A DNA stretch of 16,248 nt from Pelobacter sp. UBA5610. GTDB lineage: Bacteria > Desulfobacterota > Desulfuromonadia > Desulfuromonadales > Syntrophotaleaceae. Every line of letters begins with the position of its first letter. The stretch's first letter is position 1. The position numbers and the translations under genes were made by a program. The notes beneath the pieces were generated by a model. That model had not been told where the DNA came from. It ran no database searches and worked only from the letters and a program-made list of their open reading frames with translations. Positions 1 through 7,709 of the stretch are shown here, in pieces. The stretch spans positions 1 through 16,248 of the forward strand of contig DIKU01000065.1 in assembly GCA_002424645.1 (NCBI GenBank). Direction: 5' to 3'.

Positions 1-16
1 AAAGGAGACATTCCAG

Positions 17-1774
17 ATGTCTATGATGAATATAACCATCGACGGTAAAACTACTCAGGTGCCGGCGGGTAGCACGATACTGGACGCGGCCAAAAAACTG
101 GACGTCCATATCCCCACCCTGTGTTTCCTGCAGATGGACGAATTGAAGTTCAACAACATGGTAGCATCCTGCCGTATTTGTGTTGTTGAAGTTGAAAAAC
201 GCCGTAACCTGGCTCCCGCATGTGCCACTCCGGTTATGGACGGCATGGTTGTTAAGACCAACACCATTCGCGTACTCAATGCTCGTCGCACCGTACTCGA
301 ACTGATGCTTTCCGACCATCCCAAAGATTGCTTGATCTGCGCCAAGTCCGGCAACTGTGAACTGCAGGATCTGACCGAATACTTCGGTATCCGTCAGGTC
401 AGCTTCTCCGGCCAGATGTCCACCTATCGCCAGGACGTTTCCCCGTCCATCATTCGCGATATGGACAAGTGTATTCTGTGCCGTCGTTGTGAAACCATGT
501 GTAACAACGTTCAAACCTGCGGCGTTCTCTCGGGCGTAAATCGCGGTTTTGATGCGGTTGTTGCTCCGGCTTTCGAAATGAACCTGTACGACACGACCTG
601 CACCAACTGCGGTCAGTGTACTGCGGTTTGCCCCGTTGGCGCTCTGGTTGAAAACGACCACACCTGGAAAGTTATCGACGCTATCGCCGATCCTGACAAG
701 GTGACCGTTGTTCAGACCGCTCCTGCAGTTCGTGCCGCCCTGGGCGAAGCTTGTGGTATGGAGGCCGGTCAGAGCGTTACCGGCAAAATGGCTGCAGCTC
801 TGCGTCGTCTCGGTTTCGACCACGTATTCGATACCGATTTCGCCGCCGACCTTACCATCATGGAAGAAGGCTCCGAGTTCCTCGACCGCCTGCAGAAATT
901 CCTCGATGGCGACAAAAACGTCAAAATGCCCATCATGACCTCTTGCTGCCCCGGTTGGGTTAAGTTCTTCGAGCATCAGTTCCCCGAGATGATCGACGTT
1001 CCCTCGACCGCTAAATCTCCTCAGCAGATGTTCGGCGCCATTGCCAAGAGCTACTATGCTGAAATCCTCGGCATTCCTCGCGAGAAGATGGTTGTCGTTT
1101 CGGTTATGCCTTGCCTCGCCAAGAAATACGAAGCTTCCCGTCCGGAATTTGCCGTTAACGGCAATCCCGACGTCGACATCGTTATTTCTACCCGCGAACT
1201 GGCCCGTTTGGTCAAGCGCATGAACATCGACTTCGCTAAGCTGCCCGACGAAGATTTTGATAATCCTCTCGGCGCTTCGACCGGTGCTGCTCCGATCTTC
1301 GGTAACAGCGGCGGCGTTATGGAAGCTGCTCTGCGTACTGCTTACGAACTGGCTACCGGCGAAACTCTGCCTGCAGTTGAGTTTGAAGCTGTCCGTACCC
1401 TGACCGGCGTGAAGACTGCTGAAATCCAGGTTGGTCCTCACACTCTGAACGTTGGCGTAGCCAGCGGTCTGGGTAATGCCCGCAAGTTGCTCGAAATGGT
1501 AGCAAGCGGCGAAAAACAGTTCCATGTCATCGAAATCATGGCCTGCCCCGGCGGCTGTATCGGTGGTGGCGGTCAGCCTTACCATCACGGTGATATGGAA
1601 ATTCTTGCCAAGCGTAATCAGGTTCTGTACAACGAAGACGCAGGCAAAGAACTTCGCAAGTCCCATGAAAACCCGTACATCATCGAACTGTACGAGAAAT
1701 ACCTGGGCAAGCCGCTTAGCGAAAAAGCGCATCACCTGCTGCATACGCACTACTTCAAGCGTCACAAGCTGTAA
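17..1774 (+). CDS. hydA: [FeFe]-hydrogenase catalytic subunit, HndD/HydA type (585 aa)
   Basis: Catalytic subunit of a cytoplasmic [FeFe]-hydrogenase that interconverts protons and H2. The modules appear in order. An N-terminal [2Fe-2S] ferredoxin has C36, C52, C55 and C69. A His-Cys3 [4Fe-4S] site is H101, C105, C108 and C114. Two ferredoxin clusters begin at C152 (CILCRRCETMC) and C195 (CTNCGQCTAVCP). The H-cluster domain has TSCCPGW (C310 as probable proton relay, C311 as ligand), MPCLAKK (C366) and MACPGGCIGGGG (C510, C514). Every expected ligand is present, so the enzyme should be functional. The size and module order match the HndD/HydA subunit of multimeric NAD(P)-linked, often electron-bifurcating hydrogenases; the NADH-binding partner subunits would lie upstream, outside the window. 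The start at ATG 17 has AAGGAG nine bases before it. Codon use is strongly biased (many GTT, GCT, CTG and CGT codons) compared with the genes downstream, which suggests high expression. Confidence 0.97.
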   Translation: MSMMNITIDGKTTQVPAGSTILDAAKKLDVHIPTLCFLQMDELKFNNMVASCRICVVEVEKRRNLAPACATPVMDGMVVKTNTIRVLNARRTVLELMLSDHPKDCLICAKSGNCELQDLTEYFGIRQVSFSGQMSTYRQDVSPSIIRDMDKCILCRRCETMCNNVQTCGVLSGVNRGFDAVVAPAFEMNLYDTTCTNCGQCTAVCPVGALVENDHTWKVIDAIADPDKVTVVQTAPAVRAALGEACGMEAGQSVTGKMAAALRRLGFDHVFDTDFAADLTIMEEGSEFLDRLQKFLDGDKNVKMPIMTSCCPGWVKFFEHQFPEMIDVPSTAKSPQQMFGAIAKSYYAEILGIPREKMVVVSVMPCLAKKYEASRPEFAVNGNPDVDIVISTRELARLVKRMNIDFAKLPDEDFDNPLGASTGAAPIFGNSGGVMEAALRTAYELATGETLPAVEFEAVRTLTGVKTAEIQVGPHTLNVGVASGLGNARKLLEMVASGEKQFHVIEIMACPGGCIGGGGQPYHHGDMEILAKRNQVLYNEDAGKELRKSHENPYIIELYEKYLGKPLSEKAHHLLHTHYFKRHKL

Positions 1775-1800
1775 GAAGGATATTTCCTTCAATGTAGACC

Positions 1801-1836
1801 AAAAAGCCGGATGCTCTGCATCCGGCTTTTTTATTT
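1801..1836 (+). terminator. Rho-independent terminator after hydA
   Basis: A perfect 14-bp stem (AAAAAGCCGGATGC, loop TCT, then its complement at 1818-1831) runs into a T-rich tail. It begins 26 bases after the hydA stop codon and separates the hydrogenase gene from the maturation operon. The A/T flanks let the hairpin act on both strands, although no gene converges on it here. Confidence 0.93.
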
Positions 1837-1860
1837 TTTGTGCTTTTAATGTCGTTAAAT

Positions 1861-1902
1861 TTGATCTAAATCAAAGAATAAATGGGTTTTATTCCTTAAT
1901 AT
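1861..1902 (+). promoter_or_regulatory. FNR-type class II promoter of the hydE-hydG-aspA-hydF operon
   Basis: TTGATCTAAATCAA at 1861-1874 matches the FNR consensus TTGAT-N4-ATCAA at all ten defined bases. A -10-like TAATAT lies at 1897-1902. Placing that hexamer at -12 to -7 gives a start near 1909 and puts the dyad centre at -41.5, the standard spacing of FNR/CRP class II activated promoters. No good -35 hexamer is present, as expected when an activator replaces it. The predicted leader is about 60 bases to hydE. A second TTGACT at 1915-1920 has no well-spaced -10. The sequence match and spacing are seen; control by an oxygen-sensing FNR homologue is inferred. Confidence 0.75.
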
Positions 1903-1968
1903 CCAACCTAAGGATTGACTAGGTGCTTTAACTAGGGTTTTTAACTATCTTGGGAGTGGATAATATAC

Positions 1969-3039
1969 ATGGATCATAAAGAGATTGTTCAATGGCTTAA
2001 ATGCCCGCCTGGCCCCGCCCTTGATTCACTGAAAGCTCGCGCAGACAAGATTCGCCAAGAGAATGTTGGTGATGCTGTTCACCTGAGAGGGCTTGTCGAA
2101 CTGTCGAACATTTGTAATCGCAATTGCTTATACTGCGGAATTCGTCGGGATAATCATTCCATTTCTCGTTATCGCATTACTACCGATGAAGTTTTGGAGT
2201 GTGCCCAAAAGGCCGCCGATTTCGGATTTGGTTCCCTGGTTTTGCAAGGTGGCGAAGATCCTGGTCTTACAAAAGAGTTCATCTCAGAATTGATTACTCG
2301 TATCAAGGCCAAGACTCATTTAGCGATCACTTTAAGTCTTGGGGAGCGTGAGGTTTCCGAATGGGTAGCCTGGCGTAACGCAGGTGCCGATCGTTACTTA
2401 CTTCGCTTTGAAACATCCAATAGGGCATTGTTTGATCGCATCCATCCACCGATAAACGAACACACAGCTTGCGACCGGATTGCCATGCTGAAGACGCTGC
2501 AATCTATTGGATATGAAACAGGCAGTGGCGTGATGATCGGTGTCCCCGGGCAAACCTATGATGATCTGGCCCGCGACATTGCTTTGTTTGCCGAGCTCGA
2601 TCTATCCATGATCGGGGTCGGTCCGTATATTCCTCATCCGCAGACACCTTTGGGAGCGGAGCAGGGGGGGCAACCCATGGCTGACCAAGTACCTAACACC
2701 CTTGAAATGGGTCTGCGCGTACTGGCCTTGGCGCGCATAATCTGTCCTGGTGCCAATATACCAAGCACTACCGCTTTGGCTACACTGGATCGTCAGGCTG
2801 GCCGTGAAATGGGGCTTTGTTGGGGGGCAAACGTTGTCATGCCGAATCTGACGCCCCTCAAATACCGCCAGCTTTACGAAATTTATCCGAGCAAAGCGGC
2901 TTCCACCGAAACTGCTGAACAAAGCAGAGATGCCGCATTTAGGCAGATTGAACACATTGGAAGAAGCATTGGACAGGGACGTGGTGATTCCCCCCATCAT
3001 CTTCAACAACACATATCATCTAATCGGAAAGAAGGTTGA
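1969..3039 (+). CDS. hydE: [FeFe]-hydrogenase maturase HydE, radical SAM (356 aa)
   Basis: Radical SAM enzyme of H-cluster assembly; HydE converts the HydG-derived Fe-CO-CN-cysteine synthon into the precursor of the [2Fe] subcluster. The radical SAM motif CNRNCLYC is at C49, C53 and C56, and length and sequence fit the BioB-like HydE family. The optional second cluster of some homologues (Cys-X7-Cys-X2-Cys near the C-terminus in Thermotoga) is absent; the corresponding stretch reads YPSKAAS, and the tail has no cysteine. Start ATG 1969 follows a weak GGGAG about 12 bases upstream. The stop codon lies four bases before the HydG start, so the two genes are translated as a pair. It is the first gene of the operon behind the FNR-type promoter. 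Confidence 0.95.
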   Translation: MDHKEIVQWLKCPPGPALDSLKARADKIRQENVGDAVHLRGLVELSNICNRNCLYCGIRRDNHSISRYRITTDEVLECAQKAADFGFGSLVLQGGEDPGLTKEFISELITRIKAKTHLAITLSLGEREVSEWVAWRNAGADRYLLRFETSNRALFDRIHPPINEHTACDRIAMLKTLQSIGYETGSGVMIGVPGQTYDDLARDIALFAELDLSMIGVGPYIPHPQTPLGAEQGGQPMADQVPNTLEMGLRVLALARIICPGANIPSTTALATLDRQAGREMGLCWGANVVMPNLTPLKYRQLYEIYPSKAASTETAEQSRDAAFRQIEHIGRSIGQGRGDSPHHLQQHISSNRKEG

Positions 3040-3043
3040 TATC

Positions 3044-4468
3044 ATGTGCGCATTGCCATCTATGGATTTAAGCAGCAAAGCAGTCGATTTTATTGATGAA
3101 AACCATCTCAACGGACTTCTCTCCGGGAAAAAGCCCGACGCGGCCCGCATTCGCGAGATTGTCGCTAAAAGCCTGGCTAAAGAACCGTTGTCCGTAGAAG
3201 AAACGGCTGAGCTTGTTTTAACTGACGATCCCGTGTTGCTTGAAGAAATTTTTGATGCGGCCAGACAACTGAAGAAAAACGTATATGGTAATCGAATCGT
3301 ACTGTTTGCACCTTTATATATCGGTAATGACTGTATTAATGACTGTACCTACTGTGCATTTAAACGATCCAACTTTGAGGCTATAAGGCGTACCCTTACG
3401 CCTGAAGAGATTGGTCAACAGGTTGTTGCGCTGGAAGATAAGGGGCATAAACGGCTGATCCTCGTTTTTGGCGAGCATCCAAAATACGACGCCGATTTTA
3501 TCGCCGATACGGTGCGGAATGTTTACTCCGTCAGGTCTGGCCATGGTGAAATCCGTCGCGTCAACATCAATGCAGCTCCTCTTGATCATGAGGGTTACAA
3601 AAAGGTCAAAGAATCCGGCATTGGAACTTACCAGATTTTCATGGAAACCTATCACCATGAAACCTATGCCAATATGCATCCGGGGAATACCCGTAAAGGG
3701 GATTATCTCTATCGTCTCGATGGTTTGAGTCGTGCATTTGAAGCAGGCGTTGATGATGTTGGTCTTGGCGTTTTGTTCGGTCTTTATGATTGGCGTTTTG
3801 AGGTACTGGCCATGGTTCGTCATGCATTGTATCTTCAGGAACGTTACAACGTTGGCCCGCATACGCTGAGCTTCCCACGCCTGAGACCCGCATCCGGGGT
3901 TAACTTTGATGAGCGTTATTTCGTTGAAGATGAAGAATTTAAACGTGTTATCGCTATCTTAAGACTGGCTGTTCCATACACGGGATTGATTCTCACCGCT
4001 CGCGAAAAACCTGAGTTACGCAAAGAACTCATGTCGTTTGGTGTTTCGCAAATCGATGCCGGAAGCCGTATCGAGTTGGGCGGCTACACCGAAGCCGGTG
4101 ATGCCCAGGTTATGGAGCGTGAGCAATTCAGCCTTGGGGATGTCCGCTCCCTGGATGAAGTCATGTGCCAGCTTATGAGTGACGGCTATGTACCCAGCTT
4201 CTGCACTTCCTGCTATCGCAGCGGTCGTACAGGCGAGCACTTTATGGAATTCAGTATCCCCGGATTCATTAAACGTTACTGTACCCCCAATGCTCTTTTG
4301 ACCCTTGAAGAATACCTGGTCGACTACGCCTCCGAAGAAACACGTGCCGTAGGAGAAAAGTTGATCGCCGAAGAGCTCGCGAAAATGGAAGAGGGGGAGA
4401 TGAAAAACCGAACCCTTAAGCAGTTGGAAGAAATCAAAGAGCGTGGCGCACACGACATTTACTTTTGA
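3044..4468 (+). CDS. hydG: [FeFe]-hydrogenase maturase HydG, tyrosine lyase (474 aa)
   Basis: Radical SAM tyrosine lyase that cleaves tyrosine to p-cresol and makes the CO and CN ligands of the H-cluster as an Fe(CO)2CN-cysteine complex. It has the SAM-cluster motif CINDCTYC (C97, C101, C104) and the HydG-specific auxiliary cluster motif CX2CX22C (C387, C390, C413), with exact spacing. The reading frame stays open upstream to 2930, but I place the start at ATG 3044 because AAAGAAGG lies eight bases before it and it follows the hydE stop by four bases. ATG 3062 is an alternative. The length is normal for HydG. The stop is followed one base later by the start of the aspartase gene. Confidence 0.95.
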   Translation: MCALPSMDLSSKAVDFIDENHLNGLLSGKKPDAARIREIVAKSLAKEPLSVEETAELVLTDDPVLLEEIFDAARQLKKNVYGNRIVLFAPLYIGNDCINDCTYCAFKRSNFEAIRRTLTPEEIGQQVVALEDKGHKRLILVFGEHPKYDADFIADTVRNVYSVRSGHGEIRRVNINAAPLDHEGYKKVKESGIGTYQIFMETYHHETYANMHPGNTRKGDYLYRLDGLSRAFEAGVDDVGLGVLFGLYDWRFEVLAMVRHALYLQERYNVGPHTLSFPRLRPASGVNFDERYFVEDEEFKRVIAILRLAVPYTGLILTAREKPELRKELMSFGVSQIDAGSRIELGGYTEAGDAQVMEREQFSLGDVRSLDEVMCQLMSDGYVPSFCTSCYRSGRTGEHFMEFSIPGFIKRYCTPNALLTLEEYLVDYASEETRAVGEKLIAEELAKMEEGEMKNRTLKQLEEIKERGAHDIYF

Positions 4469-4469
4469 T

Positions 4470-5882
4470 ATGAGTGACTTTCGTACTGAAAAAGACTTTC
4501 TTGGTGAGGCGGAAGTGCCGGAGGATGCGTTGTACGGTATCCATACCGTCAGGGCCCTGGAAAATTTCCCTCTGGCAGGACGCACGGTTAACAAGGCACT
4601 GGTGCATGCATTTGGCGCAGTAAAACTTGCATGCGCCCAGACCAATCGTGAGCTGGGATGTTGGCCCGAGGAAAAGGCCCAGGCTATCGACCGCGCATGC
4701 CACGAATTGATGGAAGGGCAGCTGGATGAGCATATCCTGGTTGATGCCTTGCAAGGCGGCGCGGGAACCTCAACCAATATGAACGTGAACGAGGTTCTTG
4801 CAAATCGAGCCCTGCAGTTACTTGAAAAACCTCTTGGGGATTATGCCTCCATAAGCCCGCTGGAGGATATCAACCGCCATCAATCTACCAACGATACCTA
4901 TCCTACGGCTCTGAAAGTTGCTGCTATTCAGCAATTAAGGCAACTCGAAAGGGAGGTTGTCGCTCTGCTGGAAGCTTTTCAGGCTCAGGAAAAGAAACTG
5001 GCCCATGTAGTTAAAATCGGGCGAACCCAATTGCAGGATGCGGCCTTGACCACAATGGGTCGGGAAATGTCCGCTTATGCCGACGCTTTTGCCAGGGATC
5101 GCTGGAGGATTTACAAATGTGAAGAACGACTGCGAGTGGTCAATCTCGGCGGGACAGCGATAGGTACCGGGCTTGCGGCGCCCAGACAATACATCTTCAA
5201 GGTCGTGGAAAAACTACGGGCGATTACCGGATTTGGCCTTGCCAGGGCCGAAAACCTGATCGACGCTACGCAGAATGTTGATGTTTTTGTAGAGGTCAGC
5301 GGCATTCTTAAAGCTCTTGCGATCAATCTTCTCAAGGTTTCCGGTGATCTACGGTTTTTGTCTTCAGGGCCTGATGCGGGTATCGGTGAGATACGCCTTC
5401 CACACCGGCAAGCCGGTTCATCCATTATGCCCGGCAAGGTGAACCCGGTTATTCCGGAAGCGGTTTCTCAAGCTGCCATGGTGGTTATGGCCAATGACCA
5501 GACTATCGCTCAGGCTTGTGCTATGGGGCACCTGGAACTAAATCCCTTCCTGCCTCTGGTGGCGGATGCTCTACTCGGCAGCCTCGATCTTTTAAGCGGC
5601 GCCTGTCGTATATTCCGTCGCTTCTGTGTTGAACAATTGGAAGCGAATGAAGCACGCTGTCGGCAACACGTCGTTAATTCTACAGCCAGTGTTACGGCTC
5701 TGGTTAGCGTCATCGGTTACGAAAAAGCTACCGAACTTGCAAAACAAGTTGGGAAAACTGGTCGCGGGCTTCGTGATCTGGCTATTGAAAGCGGCCTGGT
5801 CACGGAAGATACCTTTGATGAACTTATCTCACCCGAAAGCGTTACCCGATTGGGTACGCCTACAAACAAGGTGCCTCGATGA
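4470..5882 (+). CDS. aspA: Aspartate ammonia-lyase family enzyme in the hyd operon (470 aa)
   Basis: Member of the aspartase/fumarase superfamily, most like aspartase, which splits L-aspartate into fumarate and ammonia. The signatures seen are GTSTNMNVNEV, QSTND (Q138-D142), GRTQLQDA and the catalytic loop GSSIMPGKVNP (from G316). The bases preceding QSTND encode NRH, unlike the NMS of Escherichia coli AspA, so it belongs to a different branch. The full length matches aspartases. Start ATG 4470 follows the hydG stop by one base (TGATATG) and has no clear ribosome site, so translation is probably coupled to hydG. A GTG at 4443 would add nine residues and overlap hydG. The last bases overlap hydF as ATGA. 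Its position inside the maturation operon suggests it supplies ammonia for the bridging dithiomethylamine ligand or fumarate for metabolism; that role is inferred. A fumarase or another lyase activity is possible. Confidence 0.85.
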   Translation: MSDFRTEKDFLGEAEVPEDALYGIHTVRALENFPLAGRTVNKALVHAFGAVKLACAQTNRELGCWPEEKAQAIDRACHELMEGQLDEHILVDALQGGAGTSTNMNVNEVLANRALQLLEKPLGDYASISPLEDINRHQSTNDTYPTALKVAAIQQLRQLEREVVALLEAFQAQEKKLAHVVKIGRTQLQDAALTTMGREMSAYADAFARDRWRIYKCEERLRVVNLGGTAIGTGLAAPRQYIFKVVEKLRAITGFGLARAENLIDATQNVDVFVEVSGILKALAINLLKVSGDLRFLSSGPDAGIGEIRLPHRQAGSSIMPGKVNPVIPEAVSQAAMVVMANDQTIAQACAMGHLELNPFLPLVADALLGSLDLLSGACRIFRRFCVEQLEANEARCRQHVVNSTASVTALVSVIGYEKATELAKQVGKTGRGLRDLAIESGLVTEDTFDELISPESVTRLGTPTNKVPR

Positions 5883-7129
5883 AATCGACTCCCAAAGGAA
5901 TGCGTTTACATATTGGTCTGTTTGGTCGTCGTAATGTTGGCAAGTCTTCACTGCTCAATGCCTTAACCAGACAGAATGTATCCATTGTTTCCAATGTGGC
6001 GGGCACAACTACCGACGCCGTGGAGAAACCCATGGAGATGCTCCCCATTGGACCGTGCCTTTTTATCGATACCGCCGGTATCGATGATGTTGGTGCTTTG
6101 GGGGAAATGCGCGTCCAGAAGACCCGCCAGGTTTTTGACCGCACCGATATCGGACTCATCGTTACCGAAGCAGGGATATGGGGCGATTTTGAAGAGGCCA
6201 TTCTTTCGGAAATGCAGCGGCGTGAGACACCTGTGGTCGTGGTGTTCAACAAAATTGATGTCGCTTCCCCAGATCCAAAGCATCTCGAACGATTTACTCA
6301 GCTCAATGTTCCGTTTGTCTCTACCGCGGCCGAAAAAGGCGAAGGCATCCTGGATCTTCGCGAAGCATTGGTCCGAACCGTTCCCGAGGAATTTATCAAT
6401 CCTCCCTCCATTGTCGGGGACTTGGTGCCATCCGGCGAAATGGCGGTATTGGTGGTTCCCATCGATATGGAGGCGCCAAAAGGGCGCCTTATCCTGCCTC
6501 AGGTTCAGGCCATTCGCGATATCCTGGATAACGACGCTTATTGCCTGGTTGTTAAAGAACGGGAACTACGCGATGCACTTGATCGACTGAATCGGCCTCC
6601 CGCTTTGGTCGTTACCGATTCTCAAGCGTTTTTGAAGGTCGCCGGAGACACTCCCGACCATATACTGATGACTTCTTTTTCGATCCTGTTTGCCAGGTTC
6701 AAGGGGGATTTGTCAGCTTATGTGCGCGGGACCATGGCTATCGAAAATCTTGTCCCCGGTGACAAAGTTCTGATAGCCGAGTCATGCAGCCATCATCCCA
6801 TAGGAGAGGATATCGGTCGCGTTAAGATCCCACGTTGGTTGCAGCAATATGTTGGCGGGAAACTTGATTTTGTGCACGTGCAGGGACACGATTTCCCCGA
6901 GGATATTTCCTCCTATAAATTTGTCATCAATTGTGGTTCCTGCATGTGGAATCGGCGTGAAGTTCTTTCACGCATTATGCGTTGCGAGGAAGCTGGAGTA
7001 CCATGCAGCAACTATGGACTCACTATAGCCTACTCCCTTGGGATATTCGAGCGAGCTCTTAAACCTTTTCCGGCGGCAGAGGATATTTATCGCCAATTGG
7101 CTCCCACATTACTCAATCCGGCCAATTAG
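5879..7129 (+). CDS. hydF: [FeFe]-hydrogenase maturation GTPase HydF (416 aa)
   Basis: GTP-binding scaffold on which the [2Fe] subcluster is completed and delivered to apo-hydrogenase. The GTPase domain has the P-loop GRRNVGKS (16-23), a TTT switch motif, DTAGID and NKID. The C-terminal cluster domain has CSHH (C303, H305) and NCGSC (C352, C355), giving the three cysteines that bind its [4Fe-4S] cluster. In the family pattern CxH-Xn-HCxxC the residue before the second cysteine pair is usually His, but here it is N351. The length is normal. The start overlaps the aspartase stop (ATGA), which indicates translational coupling. It is the last gene of the operon and is followed by a terminator. 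Confidence 0.95.
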   Translation: MKSTPKGMRLHIGLFGRRNVGKSSLLNALTRQNVSIVSNVAGTTTDAVEKPMEMLPIGPCLFIDTAGIDDVGALGEMRVQKTRQVFDRTDIGLIVTEAGIWGDFEEAILSEMQRRETPVVVVFNKIDVASPDPKHLERFTQLNVPFVSTAAEKGEGILDLREALVRTVPEEFINPPSIVGDLVPSGEMAVLVVPIDMEAPKGRLILPQVQAIRDILDNDAYCLVVKERELRDALDRLNRPPALVVTDSQAFLKVAGDTPDHILMTSFSILFARFKGDLSAYVRGTMAIENLVPGDKVLIAESCSHHPIGEDIGRVKIPRWLQQYVGGKLDFVHVQGHDFPEDISSYKFVINCGSCMWNRREVLSRIMRCEEAGVPCSNYGLTIAYSLGIFERALKPFPAAEDIYRQLAPTLLNPAN

Positions 7130-7164
7130 GTCTGTTGCTTATAAGTTGATTGGCGTAGCCTTGA

Positions 7165-7196
7165 AGGGCCTTTCTGAATTAAGGAAGGCCTTTTTT
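7165..7196 (+). terminator. Rho-independent terminator of the hyd maturation operon
   Basis: A stem of about 10 bp (7165-7174 with 7183-7192, including two G-T wobbles) around the loop TGAATTAA ends in six T residues at 7191-7196. It begins 36 bases after the hydF stop. The opposite strand lacks a T-run, so it does not obviously terminate the convergent cytochrome gene. Confidence 0.8.
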
Positions 7197-7211
7197 AATT
7201 CCTTGAAGTGG

Positions 7212-7535
7212 TTATTTTTTATGGCATCCCGCGCACTTGACCGGCCCTTTATTTTTTTGGCGATGACAATCCAGGCAGAGTCCATGCCCCAGTGATTGAC
7301 TAAAGATGGGTTGTCCTGAAGTCCCATGATGACAGGTATTGCATTCCACCACAGAGACGTGTTGCTTATGAGGGAAGTAAAAACTTTTATCGCCAGAAAA
7401 ATGTGAATCACCAGCAGTAGCTGACCGGCAACCCGTTTCGGTTGGTACAAGTCGCTGTTTTTCTTTTTCCAGGGTGTTTCGGTGGCAGGAGATAACGCAG
7501 TACGACAAAAACAGGATAATCATTATTTTTTGCAT
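7212..7535 (-). CDS. Triheme c7-type cytochrome, probable lipoprotein (107 aa)
   Basis: Small multiheme cytochrome of the c3/c7 type, likely a periplasmic electron carrier. Three heme-binding motifs are present: CNTCH (C65-H69), CLDCH (C87-H91) and CAGCH (C101-H105). H56, H59 and H70 are suitable sixth ligands in the family pattern FPHKxH...CHH. The N-terminus is a short hydrophobic signal ending in the lipobox-like VISC at C17, so the mature protein may be lipid-anchored, unlike the soluble PpcA cytochromes of Geobacter. The start is ATG at 7535 because GAGG lies five bases before it; an upstream extension to 7631 is open but carries no signal-like sequence. It is a single gene, convergent with hydF and divergent from the secreted protein gene at 7710. 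A role in passing electrons to or from hydrogen metabolism would only be a guess from position. Confidence 0.85.
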   Translation of the reverse strand: MQKIMIILFLSYCVISCHRNTLEKEKQRLVPTETGCRSATAGDSHFSGDKSFYFPHKQHVSVVECNTCHHGTSGQPIFSQSLGHGLCLDCHRQKNKGPVKCAGCHKK

Positions 7536-7613
7536 GGAGGCCTCATCAGGATGATTGTGATTACCATATGCCTTTTTGGAATACATTCTCATATAGGTAA
7601 TTTTTTTTGCCTG

Positions 7614-7643
7614 TTGGCAGGTTGACATCATTAAAGCTATAAT
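7614..7643 (+). promoter_or_regulatory. Sigma-70-like promoter of the secreted protein gene
   Basis: TTGGCA at 7614-7619, an 18-base spacer and a perfect TATAAT at 7638-7643 predict a start near 7650, about 60 bases before the ATG at 7710. The -35 element lies inside a small dyad, CCTG-TTGG-CAGG (7610-7621), which could be an operator. Confidence 0.6.
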
Positions 7644-7709
7644 GACCCGGCAAGCAGTTTTTACTAAGAGTACATCGCCACTCCGCTTTTTGGCCTCATG
7701 GAGTCATAA

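Noticed and set aside
2602..3012. Minus-strand open frame of 136 codons opposite hydE
   Set aside because: Antisense shadow of a conserved gene, with no motif or ribosome site.
2930..3043. Upstream extension of hydG
   Set aside because: It would overlap hydE by 110 bases, has no ribosome site, and HydG proteins match from about 3044.
3314..3862. Minus-strand open frame of 182 codons opposite hydG
   Set aside because: Low-complexity translation rich in Thr and Ile with no family features; the plus strand encodes conserved HydG.
4443..4469. GTG start for the aspartase-family gene
   Set aside because: It overlaps hydG, and the added residues MAHTTFTFD do not resemble aspartase N-termini; kept only as an alternative.
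4016..4777. Minus-strand open frame of 253 codons
   Set aside because: It lies opposite the end of hydG and the start of the aspartase gene, both well supported, and its protein has no recognisable motif.
7482..7500. CVISCH in the cytochrome N-terminus as a fourth heme site
   Set aside because: Spacing is CX3CH rather than CX2CH, and it sits in the signal segment, where a lipobox explains the second cysteine.
7536..7631. N-terminal extension of the cytochrome gene
   Set aside because: The extension places the signal peptide 32 residues inside the protein; GAGG before ATG 7535 decides the start.
7622..7643. TTGACA paired with TATAAT
   Set aside because: The spacer is only 10 bases; TTGGCA at 7614-7619 gives a workable 18.
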